Positions 7,570 to 16,200 of a DNA stretch of 64,000 nucleotides are shown here, piece by piece. Location of the stretch: the NCBI GenBank assembly GCA_025934695.1, contig JAICWS010000006.1:186001-250000 (forward strand). Direction: 5' to 3'. Every line of letters begins with the position of its first letter. Within the stretch, counting starts at the first letter, position 1. The notes below the pieces were generated by a model, which was not told the origin of the DNA, did not search any database, and saw only the letters and a list, made by a program, of their open reading frames with translations. The position numbers and the translations under genes were made by a program. Origin of the DNA: Alphaproteobacteria bacterium. GTDB taxonomy: Bacteria > Pseudomonadota > Alphaproteobacteria > Micavibrionales > UBA2020.

Positions 7570-8705
7570 TGCACCGCCTCGCCCTCAGCGCGCGGCTCGA
7601 TGGTCTGCGGGAGGCGATGAATCAGGCAGCCTCCATCCAGCCCCAGGTCATCCTTCTCTTCGCCGCGCCCGCCATCTGGCAGGAACGCGCGGCGATTTCG
7701 GAAGCTTGCGAGCCCTACAAGAACATACATCTTCTCGGCTGCTCGACCGCGGGCGAAATTTCGACCGCCGGCGCTTCCGACGGCACCTGCTCGATCCTCG
7801 CCATGCGGCTGGAGCGGGGCGAGGTCAAAGTCGCGGCAGCGCAACTCGGATCGGCTGACGCCTCGCGCGCGGCCGGTAAATCCATCGGCGAGGCGCTCAA
7901 AGAGTCGCGCCTGCGCGGAGTCTTCGCGCTCACGCCCGGCCTGCAGGTCGACGGCAGCGCCTTCGCGTCCGGCGTCGCGGGCGTTGTCGGCGACAAGGTC
8001 ACCGTGGCGGGCGGGCTTGCGGGCGACGGGCTGAATTTCAAGTCCACCGTCACGATGCTGAATGGCATGATCTTCCCCAATCTCGCCGTCGCCTTCGGCG
8101 TCTATGGCGAGACGGTCAGCATGACCTCCCGCCTGCGCTCGGGCTGGAAGCCCTTTGGCCTCGCGCGCCGCGTCACGAAATCGGCGGGGAATGTGTTGCG
8201 CGAACTTGATGGCAAGCCGCCGCTTGAACTGTACCGAAAATACCTGGGCGGCGCGGCGGCGCACATGCCGGCCAGCGGCCTGATGTATCCTTTCAGCCTG
8301 CTGCGCGAGGATGGCACGGAAACTGGCCTGGTGCGCGGCGTGCTGCAAGTGAGTGCGGCGGACGGCAGCGTGATATTGTCGGGCGATGTGCCGCAGGGCA
8401 GCCTCGTGCGATTGATGTATGCCGATCCCGATTTGCTCGTTGACGGAGCGGCGTCAGCCGCGAAAGAAGCGGTCAACGGCCACAAGGGCCCGTCGGCGGC
8501 GCTGATCGTAAGCTGCGCCGGGCGGCGTCTCGCCATGGGCGACGACGCCAATAGCGAAGTTTCGGCTGCGCTGAAGAATGCGGGCGATTCCGCTTGCGCA
8601 GGGTTTTACGCCTACGGCGAGATCGCTCCGGTCATGGGACCGTCGCGCGCCGATGTGCAGAGCCAGTCAATCGCCGTGACCCACATCGCGGAGGACGCAC
8701 CATGA
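7569..8705 (+). CDS. FIST-domain sensor protein
   Basis: This is a 378-residue soluble protein without signal peptide or membrane segment. The N-terminal half has GCSTAGEI at about residues 58-65 and a VAGGLAGDG segment at about 150, both hallmarks of FIST_N. The C-terminal half has ELYRKYLGG and, near the end, GFYAYGEIAP, the FIST_C signature. FIST proteins are thought to sense small ligands such as amino acids and usually sit beside signalling genes. Here the gene overlaps the CheX-like gene by one base and the kinase by four bases (ATGA), so it is almost certainly the input module for that kinase. Confidence 0.9.
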   Translation: MHRLALSARLDGLREAMNQAASIQPQVILLFAAPAIWQERAAISEACEPYKNIHLLGCSTAGEISTAGASDGTCSILAMRLERGEVKVAAAQLGSADASRAAGKSIGEALKESRLRGVFALTPGLQVDGSAFASGVAGVVGDKVTVAGGLAGDGLNFKSTVTMLNGMIFPNLAVAFGVYGETVSMTSRLRSGWKPFGLARRVTKSAGNVLRELDGKPPLELYRKYLGGAAAHMPASGLMYPFSLLREDGTETGLVRGVLQVSAADGSVILSGDVPQGSLVRLMYADPDLLVDGAASAAKEAVNGHKGPSAALIVSCAGRRLAMGDDANSEVSAALKNAGDSACAGFYAYGEIAPVMGPSRADVQSQSIAVTHIAEDAP

Positions 8706-10198
8706 CCACCGCCGCGCAACTCAAGCTCGCCCTGCGTAACCTCGACATCTCGTCGCAGGAAGCCATCGAGGCGAACCAGCAGATGGAACAGCTGAACGCC
8801 TCGCTCGCCGCGGTCCTCGACAGTCTGGGCCAGGCGATCCTGTTCTTCGACAAGTCCTTCATTTGTTCTAATATTTTCTCGAAAGCCTGCGCGACGCTGC
8901 TGGAATGCAGCCCCGGCGGCAGGCACATCGCGGACGTGCTGCGTCTCGACAAGGAAGAGCGCGACCAGCTGGTGTCGCTGCTTGATATCGTGTTCCTGGG
9001 CAGTTCGACGATCTTTTCCTTCGAAGACCTGATGAAGCATGCGCCCAGGCGCTTTCAGCATTCCAAGGAACTGTCGATCGCGCTCGATTACCGGCCCATG
9101 CACAGCCACTCGGGCAAGCTGTCGGGCATTCTCGTTATCGCCCAGGACGTGACGCGGGACGAACAATCCCGCGAGGAAATTCGCCAGAAGGAAGCGCGCA
9201 TTATCCGCATGCTTCGCATCGCCAAGGACAAAATGGCTTTCACGCAGTACTTAAGGCGCATGGAATCCGAGCTTTTGTCGCCCGCCGGCGACCGCACCGC
9301 GGACGACATCGCGCGGAAAATCCATACGCTGAAGGGCCTGTCCAAATTCTTCCACATGGAAGTCGTGGCGAACATCCTGCACGAAATGGAAAGCGTGCTG
9401 CAGGGGCAGCAGGGCGTTTCGCCCGAAGAGGTGCTGTCAACCTGCCGCGAGACGCTGGCGGAACTCATGGAAGAAGCGAAAGGCTATGGCCGCGAAATCT
9501 GGGGCGCGAATTTCGAGATCCAGGAAGAGGTTCTCACCGTGCCCGTGTCCTACGCCACCGAATTCGGCAAGGACCTGCGCGCGCAAGGCGCGCAGGGTAT
9601 CGCCTACCGCTATTTCCAGCAGATCGTCGCGCAGCCGGTGCGCGACCTGCTGATTCCCTTCGAAACGCAGCTGAGCTATTTCGCCGAGATGGCAGACAAG
9701 GAAGTCCAGATCATCCCGCCCGAAAACGGTAACGTGCGCGTCTTCGCGGTCGTTTACAAGGAACTTCTGGAATCCCTTGTCCATATCGCGCGCAATATTG
9801 TCGACCATGCCGCGCAGCCGCGAGAGGTGCGCGAGGAAGCCGGAAAGTCCCCGGCGCTCAACGTGCGCATCGACGTGGCCTATGAAAACGAGTTCAAGCA
9901 CAAGCTTCTCATCACCATCATGGACGATGGCGCGGGCGTCGATATCGGCAAGCTGCGCGAAAAGGTCGAAGCGGCGGGCGGCCCGAAGGATCTCGACAAT
10001 GATGCGCTGCTGCAAAAAATCTTCGAGCCGCGCATTTCCACTCGCGACGTGGTGACGGCGACATCGGGCCGCGGCATCGGTCTCGACGCCGTCAAGGCCG
10101 CGGCCGAACGCCTGGGCGGCACTATCCGCGTCGATTCCGAATTCGGGCAAGGTACGATCTTCACCATCTGCCTGCCCGTCATCTGGGAACCGGCATGA
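8702..10198 (+). CDS. CheA-like histidine kinase with PAS and HPt domains
   Basis: The protein has 498 residues. A coiled coil spans 1-35 and a PAS-like domain about 40-160. An HPt helix carries KIHTLKGLS with phospho-accepting His208. The catalytic domain follows, with IARNIVDHA (N box), DDGAGVD (G1) and SGRGIGLDAVK (G2), closest to CheA. The IFEPRISTRDVVT segment is also CheA-like. The CheW-like P5 domain is absent, so it cannot join a normal chemoreceptor array, and no membrane segment is seen. The start overlaps the FIST stop by ATGA. Phosphotransfer to the receiver at 6623 is likely. Confidence 0.85.
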   Translation: MTTAAQLKLALRNLDISSQEAIEANQQMEQLNASLAAVLDSLGQAILFFDKSFICSNIFSKACATLLECSPGGRHIADVLRLDKEERDQLVSLLDIVFLGSSTIFSFEDLMKHAPRRFQHSKELSIALDYRPMHSHSGKLSGILVIAQDVTRDEQSREEIRQKEARIIRMLRIAKDKMAFTQYLRRMESELLSPAGDRTADDIARKIHTLKGLSKFFHMEVVANILHEMESVLQGQQGVSPEEVLSTCRETLAELMEEAKGYGREIWGANFEIQEEVLTVPVSYATEFGKDLRAQGAQGIAYRYFQQIVAQPVRDLLIPFETQLSYFAEMADKEVQIIPPENGNVRVFAVVYKELLESLVHIARNIVDHAAQPREVREEAGKSPALNVRIDVAYENEFKHKLLITIMDDGAGVDIGKLREKVEAAGGPKDLDNDALLQKIFEPRISTRDVVTATSGRGIGLDAVKAAAERLGGTIRVDSEFGQGTIFTICLPVIWEPA

Positions 10199-11082
10199 AA
10201 TTCCGTCTTTTGCTGCTGTTTCTCGCGCTGCTGGCTGGCGTTGCCGCGCAGACGGCTGAGCCGGAACTTTATGTTGGCGCGCTGGAGGATGTCGCAGGCT
10301 ATGAAGGACATTATAACGCCGTGCGGGCGGTCTTCAGGAAGACCGGTCGTGAGTGGCTGCCTTTTCCCGCGGAATGCGCGGAAGTTGGTTGTTTGCAGGA
10401 TCTGAAGCGGCATTTCCCCGACGCTGTCACGTGGGACATCGGCTTTTCGGGGAGGTATCTTGGCCAGTTGAAGAGTCAGCTCCCTGGTCTTGTTCAGGCC
10501 GTCAGCGAAGTTGGCCTGCAGAATGTGGTTTCAGGAAAGGTACCGAAAATCGGCAAGCGGTCCCTCGAATACGGAGGCTTCATCGAACAACCCGTTTATC
10601 GGCCGCTGGTTGCAATATCGGAGAAAAGTTTTCGTGATCCCGACAATTGGCGGCGCGCGCAGCCATCCGCGAAGATGTCGGCCCGACTGCGCCATGCCTT
10701 CCGGCAGAGATTTCCCGCCGTGTCGAATTGCAAAAGCATCGACGATGAGAAAGCGCTTCCCTGGGCCTATCGCGACGGCAACATAAAACTCGAGCGCTTC
10801 TATGCCTCGAACCGCGGCTGGTCGGTTGCGGAAGTCGCCTTGCAGCAATACCGCTGCGACGGGCCGCCAGACGATGCTTTTATCGACCAGTGGTTCGCGG
10901 TCTCGCCGAAAGGCGACGTCACCTATCTCGAAGGCGGCATGCATCTTCTTGATGCGGGGGATTACGACGGCGACGGCAAGTCAGAAATCATGTTCACCAT
11001 CGACCGGTACAACGAAGGCGGTTACACGCTGTACTATGACGACTTCCGCCGTCACGCGACGTTCAACTTCCACTATCAGTAG
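10195..11082 (+). CDS. Exported protein of unknown function with a Ca-binding-like loop
   Basis: The protein has 295 residues. Residues 1-19 form a signal peptide (MKFRLLLLFLALLAGVAAQ), so it should be periplasmic. Near the C terminus, about residues 252-263, DAGDYDGDGKSE resembles the calcium-binding loop of FG-GAP/dockerin proteins. The rest is not recognised. Its start overlaps the kinase stop by ATGA, so it is translated with the sensory operon, although its role there is unclear. It could be an effector or a periplasmic sensor. It ends 13 bases before the convergent esterase gene. Confidence 0.7.
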   Translation: MKFRLLLLFLALLAGVAAQTAEPELYVGALEDVAGYEGHYNAVRAVFRKTGREWLPFPAECAEVGCLQDLKRHFPDAVTWDIGFSGRYLGQLKSQLPGLVQAVSEVGLQNVVSGKVPKIGKRSLEYGGFIEQPVYRPLVAISEKSFRDPDNWRRAQPSAKMSARLRHAFRQRFPAVSNCKSIDDEKALPWAYRDGNIKLERFYASNRGWSVAEVALQQYRCDGPPDDAFIDQWFAVSPKGDVTYLEGGMHLLDAGDYDGDGKSEIMFTIDRYNEGGYTLYYDDFRRHATFNFHYQ

Positions 11083-11095
11083 ATGACTTTCCGCT

Positions 11096-12457
11096 CTAAA
11101 GCCCGAACGGGAAAGTGTCCTCATATTCCGCGCGTTCCCAGTGCAGGCGGCCGTCGAGGGGTTCGACGGCGGTCGTCGTGTCGAAGTGGATGAGGAAGTC
11201 GAACTGTTCGGGCAAGCGCGCTTCGTAATAGTGGCTGGCGCGCTCGGTATCGGGGTGATAAACGACGCCGATCGCGCGCTGCAGGCGCGGCTCGCGCAAC
11301 AGGTCGACCATTTCGTTGGGCTCGCGCAGGTCGAGGATGAAGTTTTTCTCCTGCACGTAGCTGAAAAGCTCCTCGTAGCTGCCGGCGAAAGGTTCCATGA
11401 TCGTCTTGTTCTCGGGCACGCCGTCCCATTCCGAGGCGGCGGTCACGGTGCCGCGGCAGGTCGAGAAGCCGACCGCCAGCGCATTGCGCCCTTCGACCTC
11501 GCGCACCAGCTGGCCGATATTATATTCGCCACGCACCGCCATGGCGGTCGCAGCCGCATTACCGAGGTGCGAATTGTGAGCCCAGACGACAATCTTCGGC
11601 TCGCGTCCCAAAACCCAGCGCAGGTGCAGAGAAATATCCTGCAGCGTCTCGTACATGTGCTTGTCGCGTACGTTCCATGAATTGGCGTGGCGCGAGAACA
11701 GCGAGCGGTAATACTCTTCGGCATGTTGCACGATACGCGCGTTCTGCTCGGCCGAGAAATATTCATCCTCGCCGATCAGCCCGTTCAGGCTCATATAGTC
11801 GTAAGAACGGCGCTGCATCTCGACCAGTTGCGCCACGATCTGTTTTTCGCAAGTGTCGGTCAAGCCCAGGCCCGCGGCATAGCCATAGGCCTGCGGATCG
11901 TCGATGAACTGGTCGAAACAGGAATAGCGGGAACGGGCGCGCGCCGCCGCCATCGGGTCGACGCGCTCCAGGTAATCCACGACCGCCTTGATCGAGCGCG
12001 TCAGGCTGTAAAGGTCGAGGCCGTAGATGCCGACCGCCTGCTTGCGCCGGGGGCCCGGGGGACGGAATTCGCGGTTATAGCTTTCCAGCCATTCGATGAA
12101 ATGCAGGAACTCGGCGTTGCGCCACATCCAGGCCGGGAAGCGCTCGAAGACCTCGAGCGTTTGCTGGGCCGTGCCTTCCTGCTTGCCGGTGACGTAGCGG
12201 TTGACGGCATAGGCATCGGGCCAGTCGGCCTCGAGGACCACGGCGTCAAACCCTTGCTCCTCGATCAGGCGCCGGGTGATTTGCGCACGGGCGCGGTAAA
12301 ACTCGGCCGTGCCATGCGTCGCCTCGCCCAGCAGGACGAACTGCTTGCCATTGGCGGCTTTCACGATCGGGTCGTATTCCTGGAGAGCGCTGCCCGCGGG
12401 CTGCGCATACTTCGCGATCGCAGCGATTATATTTTCCTGCGGCTTGTACTGCATCAT
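11096..12457 (-). CDS. Erythromycin-esterase-like hydrolase
   Basis: The 453-residue cytoplasmic protein matches the EreA/EreB superfamily. LLGEATHGTAEFYRAR (about 41-56) carries the conserved Glu and His, and VLEADWPDAYAVN and an AHNSHLGNA segment complete the active site. Members outside resistance elements are mostly of unknown substrate, so drug resistance should not be assumed. It follows the phosphoribosyltransferase gene by 12 bases on the same strand. In Mycobacterium (Rv2030c) the two domains form one protein, which supports joint function. The start has two adjacent ATGs (12457, 12454) and only a weak ribosome site. Confidence 0.85.
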   Translation of the reverse strand: MMQYKPQENIIAAIAKYAQPAGSALQEYDPIVKAANGKQFVLLGEATHGTAEFYRARAQITRRLIEEQGFDAVVLEADWPDAYAVNRYVTGKQEGTAQQTLEVFERFPAWMWRNAEFLHFIEWLESYNREFRPPGPRRKQAVGIYGLDLYSLTRSIKAVVDYLERVDPMAAARARSRYSCFDQFIDDPQAYGYAAGLGLTDTCEKQIVAQLVEMQRRSYDYMSLNGLIGEDEYFSAEQNARIVQHAEEYYRSLFSRHANSWNVRDKHMYETLQDISLHLRWVLGREPKIVVWAHNSHLGNAAATAMAVRGEYNIGQLVREVEGRNALAVGFSTCRGTVTAASEWDGVPENKTIMEPFAGSYEELFSYVQEKNFILDLREPNEMVDLLREPRLQRAIGVVYHPDTERASHYYEARLPEQFDFLIHFDTTTAVEPLDGRLHWERAEYEDTFPFGL

Positions 12458-12469
12458 ATTCGACGAACG

Positions 12470-13132
12470 TCATGCCCTTGCGTTCGTTCCCGGATGCGCG
12501 TCGTGCAGGATGGCCAGAACGTCAGCGTCCTCGGTCTGCGAAAAATCCTCGTACCAGACGCCGACGCCGAAGAACGGCTCGGGCTGGTGCAGGCAGACGA
12601 TCCGGTCCGCTTCGGAGGCGAGGCGCAGGCAGGTTTCGGTGGCGCCGACCGGCGCTGCGACGGTGATGGTGGCGGCGCGCTCGGAACGCATCGCCATGAT
12701 CGCCGCATGCATGGTGGCGCCGGTCGCCAGCCCATCGTCGACGAGGACGACATCTTTCCCATGCACGCGTGGTGGCGGCATGTCTTCGCGATAAAGGCGG
12801 TTGCGCCGATCCAGCTCCTTATTCTCGACGCTGGCGACTGCGTCGATGACGCCATCGGGAATTTCCAGCACGTCGATGATGTCGTAATTCAGCACGCGCA
12901 CGCCGCCCAGCGCAATTGCGCCCATGGCGAGCTCTTCATGCCCCGGCACGCCCAGTTTGCGCACCAGCAGGATATCCATGGGGATTTCCAGCGCCTGCGA
13001 GATTTCATGCGCGACCGGCACGCCGCCCCGCGGCAGGGCGAGAATCAGGGCATTTGGATTATTCTTCAGATCCCTCAGCGCCTGCGCGAGCGCCCGGCCT
13101 GCTTCGGTTCTGTCTTTGAATAAGGCGGCCAT
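12470..13132 (-). CDS. Phosphoribosyltransferase-domain protein
   Basis: This is a type I phosphoribosyltransferase fold of 220 residues. The PRPP-binding loop reads VVLVDDGLATGATM, and ALPRGGVPVA and VRKLGVPGHEELAMGAI are typical of the family paired with erythromycin-esterase-like proteins. The start at 13132 is fixed by AAGGAG 7-8 bases upstream; a longer frame to 13180 has no such site. It is co-transcribed with the esterase-like gene. The nucleobase or other acceptor is unknown, and many members of this subfamily have no shown transferase activity. Confidence 0.85.
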   Translation of the reverse strand: MAALFKDRTEAGRALAQALRDLKNNPNALILALPRGGVPVAHEISQALEIPMDILLVRKLGVPGHEELAMGAIALGGVRVLNYDIIDVLEIPDGVIDAVASVENKELDRRNRLYREDMPPPRVHGKDVVLVDDGLATGATMHAAIMAMRSERAATITVAAPVGATETCLRLASEADRIVCLHQPEPFFGVGVWYEDFSQTEDADVLAILHDAHPGTNARA

Positions 13133-13247
13133 ATTTTTGCTCCTTGATTCCCAACGGGAATACCGGGGCGGGAGTGCCAAAATTTTATGTCAACGTCAGG
13201 TAATATAATTATTCCCAAGCAAAACCAATTGTTCATCGTCCTACGCC

Positions 13248-13253
13248 TATAAT
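13248..13253 (+). promoter_or_regulatory. Possible -10 element of the macroglobulin gene
   Basis: TATAAT occurs 31 bases before the ATG at 13285, in the 150-base divergent region. No good -35 at 16-18 bases is seen, so this is tentative. Confidence 0.3.
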
Positions 13254-13284
13254 CCCTTGTCTGACACCTGTCCGGGAGGCAGCC

Positions 13285-16200
13285 ATGCGCAGGATCTGGT
13301 TATGTACTTTAATTCTATGCCTTTTCTTCAGCTTTCCCGCGCACGCCGACCTTCAGGCTGCTGACAAGTATTATAATGAGAAGTCGTACCAGTTGGCCGA
13401 AGCGGAATACGCGAAGTCGCTTGGCGACGCCCGCGATGTCACCTTCAAATGGTCCGACAGCGTGTTGCGCGGCAAGGACGAGGCGAACCGCGACAAGGCC
13501 GAAAAGAACCTCCAGGCCCTGGCCGACGGCAAGGACAATGACCGCTGGTGGGCCGAGGCATGCGAATCGCTGGCCGCGCATTACGCGGAGACCGATGCCT
13601 GGGGCAAGGCCAACGACATCAAGAAATGGTACGACAATGCCCGCGACTGGTGGGCGGGGTCGGACGATATCGACCTCGCGCGTGCGAAATTCATTTCCCT
13701 CAGCTTCGCATTGGCGGATTTCGATACCACGCATTGGGGCTGGTACGTTTCCGACGTCAAGGCGATCCGCCTCGGCGAAAAGGACGTTGAGCCGCAGCCG
13801 CAGGGCAACCAGGGTTTGCAAATCCTGTTCGAGGAAATCCTGAAGATCGCGAAGAGCGACGCCGACAAGGCGCATGCGCATTACGGCCTCGCCATGGCCT
13901 ATATGCAGAATTATTCCGGCGACGCGAAGCTGCACAACAAGGCGGTGGACGAATTCGAGACCGTGACGAAGGATTATTCCGACAGCGAATGGGCGAATGA
14001 TGCCTGGTACCAGCTGGGGATTTATTACGAGGGGAAGGGTGACTACGTCAAGGCCGCCGCGACCTATCATGCGCTGCTGAATCGTTATAAACCGGGCGAG
14101 TCCAAGTGGCGCGACGACGCCAAGCGCCGCCTCGAGGAGATTGAAACGCCCACCGTCAGCGTATCGGTGGGAAATACTTTCGTGCCCGATTCAGAAATCC
14201 AGTTCTCGGTGAACTGGCGCAACGTGAAACAGGCCGATGCCGCGCTGTATAAAATCGATCTCGCGGACGAGCTGCGCCTCAACAACGACCGGTCGGGTTA
14301 TACCAGCTATCCGGAACTGCTGAAGCTGATCGTGGATTCGGGCCGCTACGCGCAACAGCCCGCGCAGGCCGCGTGGAAGCTGGAGCTGGAGGACGACGGA
14401 AAGCATGTGCCGCACAGCGAGTTCAAGGGCCTTGCGGAATGGCGCGAAAGCCTTGAGGACCGCAAGAACGCGGACAAGAAAGCCGACTCGAAACTCGGCA
14501 GCCTGCCACCCGGCGCCTATCTGCTTCTCGTCACCGCTAACGGCAAAAAGGCCTACGACCTGGTGCTGGTCAGCGATGTCGCGCTGGTGAACAAGACGGC
14601 AAAGAACATGGCGCTGTTCTTCGCCATGAACGCGAAGACCGGCAAGCCGCTGCCGGAAGCAAAGATCAGCTTTGTCTATTCCTATTACGATACCGATGGC
14701 AATACACGCTGGGATTTAGGCCACGGCACGACCGACAGCAGTGGCCTCCTGAAGGCGGTCTTGCGCGACAATGCGCCGCGCAACTATTCGCAGCAGCACA
14801 GCGTCTTCGCCACGGTTTCGGCGGATGGCCAGCAGGCCTTCGTGCAAGGCAACTATTACCAGTATAATAACAACAATAAAGGCGAATGGTGGCTTTACGC
14901 CTTCAGCGACCGCCCTGCCTATCGTCCCAATGAAACGGTCAGCTTCAAGGCCATCCTGCGCCACCCCGAAAACGGCAGCTTCGCGAACCCGGCTGGTCTC
15001 GCGGTCAAGGCTCGCATCTACGGCCCGCAGGGCAATCAGGTGAAGGAAGGCGTCTACACGCTGAACGCCTATGGCGCCTTCGATGATACTCTGACGCTCG
15101 ATGACAAGGCGACGCTGGGCGAGTACCGCATGGAAGTTTACACGGCGGACCTGCGCGATCAGCTGGCCACCACCCAACTGTTTCGGCTCGAGGAATACAA
15201 GCTGCCCGAGTTCCTCGTCAAAGTGCATCCGGAACCCAAGGACGACAAGGAAAAGACGGCGGTCTACCGCCTCGGCGACACGGTGAATGTGTCGGTCGAC
15301 GCGCAGTATTACTTTGGCGGCCCGGTTGCGAATGCGCAGGTCGAATATCTTGTCTACCAGCAGCCCTATTACCACCAATACCGGCCCGAACATCCCTATG
15401 AGTGGTATTACGAAGATATGTACCCGCGCAATTACGGCTATGGCGGTTACGGGCAATTGCTGAAGACCGAGAAAATCAAGACCGACAAGGATGGCAAGGC
15501 GCATTTCACCATCGATACGCTGAAGGATTCCGGCACCGACCTGCAATATCACGTCGAAGTGCGCGTGGTGGACCAGAGCCGCCGCGAGATACGCTCCTCG
15601 TCGAACATTAAAGTCACCAAGAACGCCTTCTTCGTCTACCTCGAGCCGAAGCAGAACCTCTACCGCCCCGGCGACAAGGCGCAGGTCACGATCAAAACGA
15701 TGACGGCCAACGATGATCCCGTTTCCATCGACGGCAAGGTCACGATCCTGCGCAATAGCTGGCATGAACCTGTGATGTCGCAGGAGAAAGTTGCGCAGCC
15801 CGCCGGATACTTGGGGCAGGAAGTCGTGACCAAGTTCGTGAAAACGAATGACAAGGGCGAGGCGACTTTTGAATTCGAGCCCGGCGACAATGGTTACTAT
15901 GAAGTGGAATTCACCGGTTTCGACCAGGGGCGCGAGGTCAAGGGCACGGCCAGCCTCTATGTCTGCGACGCTTCCGCGACCAATATCGGCTATCGCTACA
16001 CCGGACTGCAGATCATCACCGAAAAGGACACCTATAATCCCGGCGACACGGCGCATGCGATGATCGTGTCTGACCAGCCGGAAAGCTGGGTGCTGTTCAC
16101 GGTGGAGGCCGATGGCATCTATGACGTGCAGCTTGTCCATATGGATGGCAGCGTGAAGCTCGTCGAGGTGCCGGTGAAGGGGAACTATACGCCCAATGTG

